In this document: positions 16,797-24,760 of the stretch, piece after piece
How positions within the stretch are numbered: position 1 is the stretch's first letter
Layout: the number at the start of each line of letters is the position of its first letter
Origin: Rhodobiaceae bacterium
GTDB lineage: Bacteria; Pseudomonadota; Alphaproteobacteria; RS24
DNA: 57,840 nucleotides
Assembly: GCA_018660505.1 (NCBI GenBank)
Contig: JABJKE010000002.1
Span: 1 to 57,840, forward strand
Direction: 5' to 3'
Program-made: the position numbers and the translations under genes
Notes under the pieces: generated by a model
Told to the model about the DNA's origin: nothing
Databases searched by the model: none
What the model saw: only the letters and a program-made list of their open reading frames with translations

Positions 16797-17318
16797 TTAC
16801 GCGTGACGTTTCCAAAGCGCGCCGCGTTGGTCGTCAGACGCGGGCTGGTAAGCCTCGCTCAGCTCGTCCATGGCCTTGGTGAAAACTTCAAGCGAGACCG
16901 TGGGCGCCAGTTCAAAAGCGGTGATGCCGCAGCGGCGCATCATGGCCCATTGGTCATGCAATACGTCGCCAGAGGCACGCAGCTCGCCGTCGAAGTTAAA
17001 TTGCTCGCGCAAAATGCGCGCCGCCGAAAACCCACGGCCATTGCGATAGGTCGGGAAGTCGATGGAGACCAGCGACAGCATATCGAGATAGGGCGCCAGC
17101 TCGGCGACGTCTTCGCCGAGTTTGGTTTTGCCATTGCCGTCTGCCAAGAGGCGCACGCCCAATTTGGCGTTGCGCGCCCGTAAAACCTCGGCTTCGGCCT
17201 TGAGCCGCGTCAGCGAGATAATCGTCGGGGCGTCGGAAAGCGCGGTTTCATCGTCGCTATAGTGCCACTCGTCTTGGCACAGCGCGCCGTCTTTAACCAG
17301 CTGATAGTCTTTATGCAT
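16797..17318 (-). CDS. DUF934 protein, sulfite reductase operon partner
   Basis: 173 residues. The core PTIISLTRLKAEAEVLRARN, then GVRLLADGNGKTKLGEDVAEL and LVSIDFPTYRNGRGFSAARIL, followed by GELRASGDVLHDQW and MRRCGITAFEL, is typical of DUF934. The family is found next to CysI-type sulfite reductases in proteobacteria (context knowledge) and may act in electron delivery or assembly; this is unproven. Its start overlaps the end of the reductase gene by eight bases, so it is the third gene of a DUF2849-cysI-DUF934 operon. Confidence 0.85.
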   Translation of the reverse strand: MHKDYQLVKDGALCQDEWHYSDDETALSDAPTIISLTRLKAEAEVLRARNAKLGVRLLADGNGKTKLGEDVAELAPYLDMLSLVSIDFPTYRNGRGFSAARILREQFNFDGELRASGDVLHDQWAMMRRCGITAFELAPTVSLEVFTKAMDELSEAYQPASDDQRGALWKRHA

Positions 17319-18963
17319 AGAGGCGCTCCTTAAATGGGTCTAGCCCGACGCGGCGATAGGTGTCGATAAAGCGTTCGCCGTCTTGGCGCATGTCCTTATA
17401 GGTCGTCACCACGGTTTCAATGGCGTCGACAATGGTTTCCTCGGTAAAGGCGCGTCCGGTGATGGTGCCAATGCTGGCGTTCTCATCGGCCGAGCCGCCC
17501 AAGGAGATTTGATAAAATTCCGTGCCTTTTTTATCGACGCCCAAAATGCCAATATGGCCGACATGGTGATGGCCGCACGCATTAATGCAGCCGGAGATTT
17601 TAATTTTCAATTCGCCGATATCATATTGTCGGTCGAGGTCGGCAAAGCGTTCGGAGATTTCTTGCGCCAGCGGAATAGACCGAGCGTTGGCGAGATTGCA
17701 ATAATCCAACCCCGGGCAGGCAATCGTATCGGAGATGAGGCCAAGATTGGCGGTGGCCAGCTCATGGGCTTGCAATTCGTCATAGACGGTTTTTAAATCA
17801 TCCAAACGCACATGCGGCAGCACTAAGTTTTGTTCATGGGTGACGCGAATTTCGTCGAAACTATAGCGCTCGGCCAAATCGGCCACCGCTTCCATTTGCA
17901 CATCCGTCGCATCGCCAGGCACGCCGCCGATGGGCTTGAGTGAAATATTGACGATGGCATAGCCGTCTTGTTTATGCGGCACAATATTGGCGCGCACCCA
18001 ACGCGCGAAATCGGCGTCTTGTTTTTGGGCCGTCTCCATGGCCGCGCTGGTGGCGGGCAGGGCGGCAAAGGCGGGGTTGGCGAAATAAGCGCTAATGCGG
18101 TCGGCCTCGGCTTGCGGCACGCTGAGCATTTGCGAGGCGTCAATTTTGGCAAATTCGGCTTCGATGAGACGGCGCATTTCTTCTTCGCCAGTCTCGTGAA
18201 CCATAATTTTAATCCGCGCCTTATAACTATTGTCGCGCCGGCCCAGCCTATTATAAACCCGCATGACCGCTTCTAAATAAGCCAGCAATTGTGCTTTCGG
18301 CACAAAGTCAGCCATTTTTTTGGCGATGAAAGGCGTGCGCCCTTGGCCGCCCCCGACGTGGATTTCATAGCCGATATCGCCCAGCTCATTTTGCTTAATC
18401 ACAATGCCGATATCATGCAGCTTAATCGCGGCACGATCGTTGTCATGTCCGGTGACGGCAATTTTAAATTTGCGGGGCAGATAGGTAAACTCGGGGTGGA
18501 AAGTCGACCATTGACGGATAATCTCAGAGATAATCCGTGGGTCTTCTACTTCGTTATCGATGGCCCCGGCATATTGGTCTGCCGTCACATTGCGGATGCA
18601 ATTGCCCGATGTCTGGATGGCGTGCATCTCGACGGTGGCAAGCTCTTCCAGCAAGTCAGGAATTTTGTCGAGGGCTGGCCAATTGAATTGGATGTTTTGG
18701 CGGGTGGTGAAATGGCCATAGCCGCGGTCATATTTGCGCGCGATATGCGCCTGCATCCGCAGTTGTTTCGACGACAAAGTACCATAGGGAATGGCGACGC
18801 GCAGCATATAGGCATGGAGTTGCAAATAGACGCCGTTCATCAAACGCAAGGGCTTGAAAGCATCTTCGCTCAGCTCGCCAGAGACCCGGCGCTCGACTTG
18901 GCCACGAAACTGCGTTACCCGCTCGCCCACCAATTGATGATCAAATTCGTCATAACGATACAT
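17311..18963 (-). CDS. cysI: Nitrite/sulfite reductase hemoprotein (CysI-like)
   Basis: 550 residues. The 4Fe-4S/siroheme ligands are C416 and C422 in CPGLDYC and C459 and C463 in GCINACGHH. The N-terminal half has the ferredoxin-like repeat with HIARKYDRGYGHFTTRQNIQ and later LPRKFKIAVTGHDND. It reduces sulfite to sulfide in six electron steps, or nitrite to ammonia; the DUF2849/DUF934 neighbours favour assimilatory sulfite reduction (context knowledge). The siroheme precursor would come from the cobA gene at 39290. Start ATG 18963, three bases after the DUF2849 stop. No flavoprotein CysJ is present nearby. Confidence 0.92.
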   Translation of the reverse strand: MYRYDEFDHQLVGERVTQFRGQVERRVSGELSEDAFKPLRLMNGVYLQLHAYMLRVAIPYGTLSSKQLRMQAHIARKYDRGYGHFTTRQNIQFNWPALDKIPDLLEELATVEMHAIQTSGNCIRNVTADQYAGAIDNEVEDPRIISEIIRQWSTFHPEFTYLPRKFKIAVTGHDNDRAAIKLHDIGIVIKQNELGDIGYEIHVGGGQGRTPFIAKKMADFVPKAQLLAYLEAVMRVYNRLGRRDNSYKARIKIMVHETGEEEMRRLIEAEFAKIDASQMLSVPQAEADRISAYFANPAFAALPATSAAMETAQKQDADFARWVRANIVPHKQDGYAIVNISLKPIGGVPGDATDVQMEAVADLAERYSFDEIRVTHEQNLVLPHVRLDDLKTVYDELQAHELATANLGLISDTIACPGLDYCNLANARSIPLAQEISERFADLDRQYDIGELKIKISGCINACGHHHVGHIGILGVDKKGTEFYQISLGGSADENASIGTITGRAFTEETIVDAIETVVTTYKDMRQDGERFIDTYRRVGLDPFKERLYA

Positions 18964-18966
18964 CGT

Positions 18967-19299
18967 CTAGCTCTCCTGTTTCGCGTCGGCTTGCTTGCCC
19001 AAATCGAGGCGCACCGTGGGGCCGGCCGCGCGAATAATCTCGCGCACGCTGGCTGGCTTAAAATGGGCGCCATCTTGCAGCACTTCGAACAAATAGGGCT
19101 CTAGCACATGCAGCTCAAAATCTGCTGGCAGCGCGCGCGCCAAAAGCGCTTCGCCAGCCGCCGCCCCATCGGCGATATCCGCGGCGGGAAAAGTCTCGGC
19201 CCATTGATTATCCGCCGTCAGATAAACCACCTCGCCGTCGCTGAGACGATTGGCGGTGACGGCCTGAAAACGGGCGCCCTTGGAGCTGTGCTGTGCCAT
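18967..19299 (-). CDS. DUF2849 protein, first gene of the sulfite reductase operon
   Basis: 110 residues. RFQAVTANRLSDGEVVYLTA and WAETFPAADIADG in the first half, then LLARALPADFELHVLEPYLFEV, match DUF2849, which is found almost only beside CysI in Alphaproteobacteria (context knowledge). No enzyme motif or metal-binding set is visible. It starts at 19299 with GAGGATTCTTTC upstream. An 8-bp inverted repeat lies just upstream and may be the operator for the whole operon. Confidence 0.85.
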   Translation of the reverse strand: MAQHSSKGARFQAVTANRLSDGEVVYLTADNQWAETFPAADIADGAAAGEALLARALPADFELHVLEPYLFEVLQDGAHFKPASVREIIRAAGPTVRLDLGKQADAKQES

Positions 19300-19322
19300 G
19301 AAAGAATCCTCTAAAACTCTGC

Positions 19323-19350
19323 CGGATAATGCATATTTTCCTATTATCCG
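19323..19350 (-). promoter_or_regulatory. Inverted repeat upstream of the DUF2849-cysI operon, candidate operator
   Basis: CGGATAAT (19323-19330) and ATTATCCG (19343-19350) form a perfect 8-bp inverted repeat with a 12-base AT-rich spacer. It lies 24-51 bases upstream of the DUF2849 start. No T-run follows on the minus strand, so it does not look like a terminator for the ABC genes. A dimeric regulator of sulfur assimilation is a plausible ligand; the spacing does not match a factor I can name. Confidence 0.4.
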
Positions 19351-19404
19351 TCAACTTGATGTAGATTATTTTAATTTACAAAAAATAAGTGTAATATTGA
19401 GCGA

Positions 19405-20187
19405 TTATCGGGTTTTGGCAAAGCTATCGTGCCAGCGCCGCAAGACCAGCCATTCGAGCAAAGTCAGCGCATAAAACAGCGCAATGCCGAGCGCCGATAA
19501 AAGCGCCAAAGCGGCAAATAGCGTGGCAATCTCGAGCCGATTGCCAGCCTCGATAATGCGCCAAGCCAGCCCCGTGCTGGCGCCCGAGCCGGCCACAAAT
19601 TCGGCCACCACGGCGCCGATAAGCGCCAATCCGCCAGATATTTTCGCCCCCGTCAGCATAGAGGGCAGGGCGGCGGGCAGCTCGAGGTAATAAAGTCTTT
19701 GCCACCAGCGCGCGCCCGCCAAACTCATGACGTCGTGCAATTGCGGCTGCGTGCTGCGCAACCCCTGCACCGCATTGGTGAGCATGGGAAAGAAAGCGAC
19801 AATCCAGGCAATGATAACCAGCGCGCGGTCGACATGGTCAAACCCCACCCAGATGAGAATCAGCGGCGCAATGGCCACAACGGGCGTGACTTGCAAAGTC
19901 ACCACATAGGGGTAGAGCGCCATTTCCAGCAGCCGCGCGCGGGTGAAAACAATCGCCAAAGCCAGACCGCTGACCACGGCCCAGAAAAACGCCATAGCGG
20001 TAATCCGCACCGTCACCCACAGCGAGCCCATCAGCGTGGTGAAATTATCGACCAGCGCATGGCCGATGGCCGAGGGCGGGGGCAGCACAAAAATCGGCAC
20101 TTGGATGAGATGCACCGATAGCTCCCAAATGCCCAGCAGGGCGATGCCCACCGCAAGCGGGATGAGTTTTTGTAAAACCGCGCCCAT
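19405..20187 (-). CDS. ABC transporter permease, NitT/TauT/ThiX type
   Basis: 260 residues from the ATG at 20187, which overlaps the ATPase stop in TAATG. About six membrane helices are present. The permease loop that docks the ATPase reads VMSLAGARWWQRLYYLELPAAL, an EAA-like motif for this family, and the preceding VAIAPLILIWVGF is also typical of BPD_transp_1. It is the last gene of a substrate-binding protein, ATPase, permease operon. The family imports taurine, alkanesulfonates, nitrate or thiamine precursors. The closeness to the sulfite reductase operon makes a sulfonate attractive but does not prove it. Confidence 0.9.
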   Translation of the reverse strand: MGAVLQKLIPLAVGIALLGIWELSVHLIQVPIFVLPPPSAIGHALVDNFTTLMGSLWVTVRITAMAFFWAVVSGLALAIVFTRARLLEMALYPYVVTLQVTPVVAIAPLILIWVGFDHVDRALVIIAWIVAFFPMLTNAVQGLRSTQPQLHDVMSLAGARWWQRLYYLELPAALPSMLTGAKISGGLALIGAVVAEFVAGSGASTGLAWRIIEAGNRLEIATLFAALALLSALGIALFYALTLLEWLVLRRWHDSFAKTR

Positions 20188-20960
20188 TACGCGCGCTCCC
20201 CTTGCGCCAGAGCTTCGCTGATGGCAGCGCAAGCGGCGTGAAAGCTCGGCGCTGCGCGAAAATTATCGGGCTGGTTTTGCGACGCGGGGCGGGCGATGGC
20301 AATCTCTGATTTTATCTCGCCCGCCCGCATCACCAAAGCGCGTTGTGCCAGATAGGCGGCTTCGGTGACGCTATGGGTGACGAAAAGAATCGTCGGTTTT
20401 TGCTGCTGCCAGATGGCGCGCAAATCATCGTCGAGGCGAAAGCGGGTCAGCTCGTCGAGCGCGGCAAAGGGTTCGTCCATCAATAATATGGGCGGGCGTT
20501 TGGCCAGCGCGCGGGCCAGCGAGACGCGCATTTTCATGCCGCCCGATAATTCGCTGGGCAAGGCTTTGGCGCGCGCCTCGAGGCCAACCAGCGTCAGGGC
20601 TTCGCTCACCCGCACATCGATTTCTTGCGCGCTAAGGCGCGATTTTCGATTGGCGATTTTCAACGGCAAAGCCACATTGTCATAGACGTTACGCCACGCC
20701 AGCAACGTAGGCTCTTGAAAAACAAAGCCGATATCGCTCTGGGTCACGGCCGACATATCCCCTTGTGTGGGGGCTTGAAGGCCCGCCAGCACGCGCAAGA
20801 GGCTGGATTTGCCGCAGCCCGACGGGCCCACCAAAGCGGTAAAACTGCCGGCAGGAAAAGACGCTGTGATATTTTGCAAAGCCACAACCCCCGCCGCGCT
20901 GCCGTGGGCGGGATAGCGCAGGCCAAGCTGGTTTAGCGTAAGCGAGGGCGCGCGTGTCAT
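20187..20960 (-). CDS. ABC transporter ATP-binding protein, SsuB/TauB/ThiZ type
   Basis: 257 residues. All ABC motifs are seen in order: Walker A GPSGCGKSSLL near residue 43, Q-loop GFVFQEPTLLAWRNV near 80, signature LSGGMKMRVSLARAL near 138, Walker B ILLMDEPFAALDELTRF near 158 and the switch histidine in FVTHSVTEAAYLAQRA near 193. It powers the uptake system with the permease at 19405 and the binding protein at 20957. The start overlaps the binding protein stop by four bases. Helical and signature regions match the nitrate/sulfonate/taurine group. Confidence 0.94.
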   Translation of the reverse strand: MTRAPSLTLNQLGLRYPAHGSAAGVVALQNITASFPAGSFTALVGPSGCGKSSLLRVLAGLQAPTQGDMSAVTQSDIGFVFQEPTLLAWRNVYDNVALPLKIANRKSRLSAQEIDVRVSEALTLVGLEARAKALPSELSGGMKMRVSLARALAKRPPILLMDEPFAALDELTRFRLDDDLRAIWQQQKPTILFVTHSVTEAAYLAQRALVMRAGEIKSEIAIARPASQNQPDNFRAAPSFHAACAAISEALAQGERA

Positions 20961-21991
20961 TGCGGCGCGCCTGTTGGCGGGTGGCTATCGATGAAGCGGG
21001 TGGTGAAAGCCGCGCGCCAGTCGAGGTCTTTGGGATAGACGCCGTTCTCAGACATAGTGGTGAAAAAGGACTGCCAGCGCGCTTCGTTCATGGTGCCCAT
21101 CCGGCCGCTTACTTTACCGGGGTCGGCTTGTGTGTCCGGTGCCAGCACCATGCCGCGTTCGCGGATTTGCTCAATCGCTTGGTCGATGACGTCTTGCGTC
21201 ATATCTGGATTGGCTTGCAGGATGAGCTGATTGCCCGGCGTCGGGTCGCCATAAATATAGCTGCGCCAGCCCTCTATCGAGGCATTGACGAAAGCCTGAA
21301 CAATCTCTGGCTGCTGTTCAATCATCCGATTTTGCGCCAGCACCATGGCGGCATAGCTGGGGTAGCCATAATCCGACAGCAAGAACACCTGCGGGCGCAC
21401 CCCGCCACGGGTTTCAATCGTATAGGGCTCGGAGGTGACATAGCCTTGTTGGATGGCTTTCTCATCGACCAGAAATGGCGCCAGATTAAATGTGTATTTT
21501 CGGATTTGGCGATCGGAGAAATCATATTTCGCTTTCAGCCAAATCCAAAAGGCGCTGGCGGAAGCATCGGCAATCATCACCGGCTTGCCTTTCATATCGG
21601 CGAGGCTTTGCACATCGGCGCGCGGATGGGTGATGAGCACTTGCGGGTCTTTTTGAAATGCCGCCATCACCGCTTTGGCTGGCACGCCCGCGCGCACCAT
21701 ATTGAGCGGAATGAAACTGTTCGACCCCATGCCAAAATCAATGGCGCCCGCGCCCAATAATTGCGCAATATTAACCCCCGGCCCGCCGCCGCGCAGCGTG
21801 ACGTCGAGCCCTGCGCGCTTATAAAGGCCGAGCGCCTTGGCTTGGTAGAACCCGCCTTGCTCGGCCTGGGCTTTCCAATCGGTGGCAAAAGTAACGGGCT
21901 CGAGCGCCCGCGCCGGCGCAAGGCCGAGCAGAACGAGCAGGGCGCAAGCCCATATAAATGGAGCCTTCAAACCGGTTGCGAGTTGAACCAT
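20957..21991 (-). CDS. ABC transporter substrate-binding protein, NMT1/THI5-like
   Basis: 344 residues. A signal peptide covers about residues 1-29, with hydrophobic core FIWACALLVLLGLAP ending in ARA. The mature start VTFATDWKAQAEQGGFYQAK and LGLYKRAGLDVTLRGGGPG match the NMT1/THI5 periplasmic binding family, which binds sulfonates, nitrate or thiamine pyrimidine precursors. Which ligand it takes is not readable. It heads the three-gene uptake operon; no TPP or other riboswitch was found in the 110 bases upstream. Confidence 0.9.
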   Translation of the reverse strand: MVQLATGLKAPFIWACALLVLLGLAPARALEPVTFATDWKAQAEQGGFYQAKALGLYKRAGLDVTLRGGGPGVNIAQLLGAGAIDFGMGSNSFIPLNMVRAGVPAKAVMAAFQKDPQVLITHPRADVQSLADMKGKPVMIADASASAFWIWLKAKYDFSDRQIRKYTFNLAPFLVDEKAIQQGYVTSEPYTIETRGGVRPQVFLLSDYGYPSYAAMVLAQNRMIEQQPEIVQAFVNASIEGWRSYIYGDPTPGNQLILQANPDMTQDVIDQAIEQIRERGMVLAPDTQADPGKVSGRMGTMNEARWQSFFTTMSENGVYPKDLDWRAAFTTRFIDSHPPTGAPQ

Positions 21992-22102
21992 AATAAGACT
22001 TTCTCGGGTTACCCTTTTAACACTTTAACTTGAACCATCTTTAGGCTCAAACTGACAGACCCATGCAGGGGCGTCAATTAGGCAAAAAGGATAAGAAAAA
22101 CC

Positions 22103-22822
22103 ATGCAGGAAAAATATATCGGTGATGAACGCGATTATGTGAAATACGCTCTATTGCGTCACCTAGCTGAGCAAATGCCTGAAGCAAAATTGGGCGTTAA
22201 TTGGTATCGCTTTGAAACAAATGAAAACCATGGTGAGAAGCGCGGGTATTTGGATAACGCCAAAAAATGGCGTGGGCTTGACGCAAAGCTCTTTGATGCT
22301 CTGAAGGCAGCAGATTTTCAGAGCAAAGAGAATCGGAAGCTCTCCAATATAGAAAAATTGGACATATGGCCCAAAAACACAATTTTCTATGATGTGTCTA
22401 TTCCCGAGGGGATGACAAAGATTGGGTTGGGAGAATGGCATCGGAGAGCTAAGGCCGAATTAGATCAGACTGATCTGCTTTTTCTTGACCCAAACACAGG
22501 TGGAAAAATTAGAACTATCGGCAAGAGTGCCGACGTAGACGCACGAAAATATATCCTAGACACAGAATTATTTGATTACGCACGGGAAAAAATCACTGTG
22601 TTTTTTCAGTATCGATGGCGTTGTTCACCTCAAGAACAGGTGAATCGGCGACGTCAATGGTATGAACGTCTCAAACGACACGAAATCCGAATAGATTTGC
22701 CAGTTATTCTTGGCTCTAACGTTTTGTTTTTTACTTTTGCCCCCAAAGCGAAAGCCGAAGGTCTCTCTGAATGCTTAAGCGGATTTTCTATGAAGCATGA
22801 GGAAATCAAATTAATCTCGTAG
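22103..22822 (+). CDS. Unrecognised 239-residue protein of atypical base composition
   Basis: I do not recognise this protein with confidence. It begins MQEKYIGDERDYVKYALLRH, followed by LGVNWYRFE, a basic KKW region, and then DLLFLDPNTGGKIRT near residue 130 and ITVFFQYRW near 170. The order 'D-x-V-K-Y-x-L-L', 'LGV-x-WY' and 'D-x2-F-x-DP-x-x-G' recalls an uncharacterised accessory-gene family. GC is about 43 percent in the lines I counted against roughly 58 percent for its neighbours, suggesting horizontal acquisition. It stands between an ABC operon and ycgN, and has only a weak AAGGATAAG ribosome site. No signal peptide or membrane segment is seen. Confidence 0.75.
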   Translation: MQEKYIGDERDYVKYALLRHLAEQMPEAKLGVNWYRFETNENHGEKRGYLDNAKKWRGLDAKLFDALKAADFQSKENRKLSNIEKLDIWPKNTIFYDVSIPEGMTKIGLGEWHRRAKAELDQTDLLFLDPNTGGKIRTIGKSADVDARKYILDTELFDYAREKITVFFQYRWRCSPQEQVNRRRQWYERLKRHEIRIDLPVILGSNVLFFTFAPKAKAEGLSECLSGFSMKHEEIKLIS

Positions 22823-22855
22823 TTCAGGCTTTGACCGGAGAGAAAAGGAAGACGA

Positions 22856-23311
22856 ATGAAAAACCAAGCGCCATTTTGGCAAACCACGGCATTGGCCGAT
22901 ATGGATGACGCCCAATGGGAAGCCGTGTGCGATGGCTGCGCCAAATGCTGCTTGGTGAAATTGCAAGATGACGACACCGGCGAGCTGGCTTTCACCAACC
23001 TCGCCTGCCGCCAATTGGACTTGGGCACGTGCCGCTGCAAAGACTATGCGCGACGCACCCAAATTGTGCCGGACTGCGTGCGGCTAACCAAAGACAATCT
23101 CGCGCAAATAGATTTCATGCCGCCGAGCTGTGCCTATCGATTGCTGCACGAAGGCAAGCCTTTGCCCGATTGGCATCCGCTGGTTAGCGGCACGCCCGAC
23201 AGCGTGGCGGCGGCGGGCATGTCGGTTCATGGCCGTGTGATTGCCGAAGGCGATGGCGAGGCCGACGTGGAAAACCATGTTGTGGCCTGGCCATGGGACG
23301 AAAAAAATTAG
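22856..23311 (+). CDS. YcgN/UPF0260 family cysteine-cluster protein
   Basis: 151 residues. CDGCAKCCLVKLQDDDTGEL near residue 25 contains the metal-binding cysteine cluster, followed by TNLACRQLDLGTCRCKDYA with more cysteines and CVRLTKDN and PSCAYRLLHEGKPLPDWHPL further on. This pattern matches YcgN (UPF0260), presumed to bind a zinc or iron-sulfur centre; the function is unknown. The gene starts at 22856 with AAAAGGAAG upstream, 33 bases after the preceding orphan gene. Confidence 0.92.
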   Translation: MKNQAPFWQTTALADMDDAQWEAVCDGCAKCCLVKLQDDDTGELAFTNLACRQLDLGTCRCKDYARRTQIVPDCVRLTKDNLAQIDFMPPSCAYRLLHEGKPLPDWHPLVSGTPDSVAAAGMSVHGRVIAEGDGEADVENHVVAWPWDEKN

Positions 23312-23416
23312 GTTTTTCGATTTTCGCAAGTGCTTGTTTCTGCCGCTTTTTTTCGAAAATATACACGTAGTAAGCAAGTAAACCATTGAAAAACAATAAA
23401 AATTTTGAAAAATCGA

Positions 23417-23445
23417 TTGACAGCGCCCCGCTGGTTTGATAGTTT
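23417..23445 (+). promoter_or_regulatory. Sigma70-like promoter upstream of the 108-residue gene
   Basis: A perfect TTGACA at 23417-23422 is followed after exactly 17 bases by TAGTTT at 23440-23445. It lies in an AT-rich 210-base gap and points toward the start at 23522. The -35 element is strong and the -10 matches TATAAT at only 3 of 6 positions, so strength is uncertain. Confidence 0.45.
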
Positions 23446-23521
23446 TATGTCATAACAACAATAGCCAATTGAGTTTGGCAGACTGGTTTCGTCCCCGTCT
23501 TCGCGGCGCTGATATATTAAA

Positions 23522-23848
23522 ATGAACCCGATTTTATCTGAGAACACATTACAGGACCTGCAAGATAATCTGCTGGCGGATATTGAAGCCATGCGGAAAA
23601 ACATGCGGGCCAGCGTGCCGAGCGATATCGAAGCGGTTTCGGAGGCGTTTGAACGCTATGCCCGCATCTTCACCATGTTGACCAAAACTTTGGAGGTCAT
23701 GAGCCGCCTGCAAAACCAAAAAAAGAAGGAGGCAATACCTCAAGGTGACCCGCAAAACCGGCAATCGCTTGTCGCCGATATTGAGCAAAGATTGGCCCGG
23801 TTGGCGCAAGCCGAACTTGCGCCACCACCTTCTGAAGGGGCTGAGTGA
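23522..23848 (+). CDS. Small helical protein, possibly a GTA-like small terminase subunit
   Basis: 108 residues, almost entirely helical and charged. DLQDNLLADIEAMRKNMRAS, then EAVSEAFERYARIFTMLTKTL and QSLVADIEQRLARLAQAEL, suggest coiled-coil packing. Its size and its position directly upstream of a terminase-like fragment resemble the small terminase gene of alphaproteobacterial gene transfer agents, but the sequence match is by impression only. It is preceded by a sigma70-like promoter. A free-standing regulatory or structural peptide is equally possible. Confidence 0.6.
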   Translation: MNPILSENTLQDLQDNLLADIEAMRKNMRASVPSDIEAVSEAFERYARIFTMLTKTLEVMSRLQNQKKKEAIPQGDPQNRQSLVADIEQRLARLAQAELAPPPSEGAE

Positions 23849-24008
23849 TGCTGAAATCGCCGCGCTCTATTGGCAAAACACGCCGATTGTGGCGACGCCG
23901 CTAAACGGTGAGTTTACGGCGGGCCCGTGGCGGTGGCGATTTACTATCTGCAATTGCCGATACCCAGCGCGACATAACACCATCCTTCGAGGCGTGTCTT
24001 TCAACTAG
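23745..24008 (+). pseudogene. Possible broken start of a large terminase gene
   Basis: A short frame overlapping the end of the 108-residue gene contains LRHHLLKGLSDAEIAALYWQ and then VATPLNGEFTAGPWRWR. Alphaproteobacterial GTA/phage terminases start with a similar L-S-x-x-E-x-x-x-L-x-x-W...A-x-P-x-Q...G-x-W-x-x-W segment before the Walker A loop (family knowledge). Here the frame ends after about 88 codons and no Walker A follows. If the match is real, this is a relic of a packaging module. Support is weak: the start codon and much of the frame are not distinctive. Confidence 0.3.
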
Positions 24009-24055
24009 CCATAGGCAAGCGCTGTGATATGTTGGGGCATATTTTGGAGGATATT

Positions 24056-24751
24056 ATGTCACGATTAACCACCTCGGCGCCAAGCGTCAGCGAAGCCATC
24101 AACAGCCGTTTTTCTTGCCGCGCGTTTCTCGACAAACCGGTCGCGCAAGAAGATGTTCGCTATATTGTCGACACTGCCACGCGGGCGCCATCGGGCGGTA
24201 ATTTGCAGCCTTGGCATGTCTATGTTTTACAAGGCGAGCCGCGCGATAAATTGGTTCAGAGCATCGCCGAAAAAGGCCTCGAAAACCCTGCCGGCGAAGG
24301 CTCCGAATATAATATTTACCCCCCCAAGCTAAAATCGCCCTATACCGATCGGCGCTTTGATTTGGGCGAGAAAATGTATGAAGCCATGGGCGTGGCGCGC
24401 GAAGATAAAGCGGCGCGTTTGGCCTGGTTGGCCAGCAATTTCACGTTTTTCAATGCACCCGTCGGCATGTTTTTCGCGCTCGATAAAACCATGCAAGAAG
24501 GCCAATGGTCAGACATGGGCATGCTCATTCAAACCATGATGCTGCTGGCGCGCGAGCGCGGCTTGCACACCTGCCCGCAAGAAGCTTGGGCGATTTGGGC
24601 GCCGAGCGTGAAAGCCTATCTCGACATTCCCGACCATATGACTTTGTTCTGTGGCCTGGCACTCGGCTATGCCGACCCCGAGGCGCCGGTGAATACGCTG
24701 GAAAGCCCGCGGGCGCCCATGGATGAAATTGTCCAATATTTAGGTTTTTAG
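24056..24751 (+). CDS. Nitroreductase family protein
   Basis: 231 residues from the ATG at 24056, which has TTGGAGGATATT upstream; nine earlier open codons are not needed. It reads as an FMN-dependent nitroreductase: INSRFSCRAFLDKPV near residue 15, ATRAPSGGNLQPWHVYVL near 43, and GMLIQTMMLLARERGLHTCPQ near 155 with the conserved Gly-rich FMN phosphate contact. The family reduces nitroaromatics, quinones or related compounds with NAD(P)H. It sits between the possible packaging relic and the ccm genes, only nine bases before ccmI, so it may lead that transcript. Confidence 0.92.
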   Translation: MSRLTTSAPSVSEAINSRFSCRAFLDKPVAQEDVRYIVDTATRAPSGGNLQPWHVYVLQGEPRDKLVQSIAEKGLENPAGEGSEYNIYPPKLKSPYTDRRFDLGEKMYEAMGVAREDKAARLAWLASNFTFFNAPVGMFFALDKTMQEGQWSDMGMLIQTMMLLARERGLHTCPQEAWAIWAPSVKAYLDIPDHMTLFCGLALGYADPEAPVNTLESPRAPMDEIVQYLGF

Positions 24752-24760
24752 GGGAATGAT

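Noticed and set aside
18289-19104. Open frame of about 271 codons antisense to the cysI and DUF2849 genes
   Set aside because: It is the opposite-strand shadow of two well-supported genes, with no ribosome site and no recognisable domain.
22017-22029. Two TTAA strings before the ABC operon as a CtrA box
   Set aside because: They are only four bases apart instead of seven.
21992-22102. Riboswitch (TPP or similar) upstream of the binding protein gene
   Set aside because: The conserved TPP core strings are not present on the minus strand in these 110 bases.
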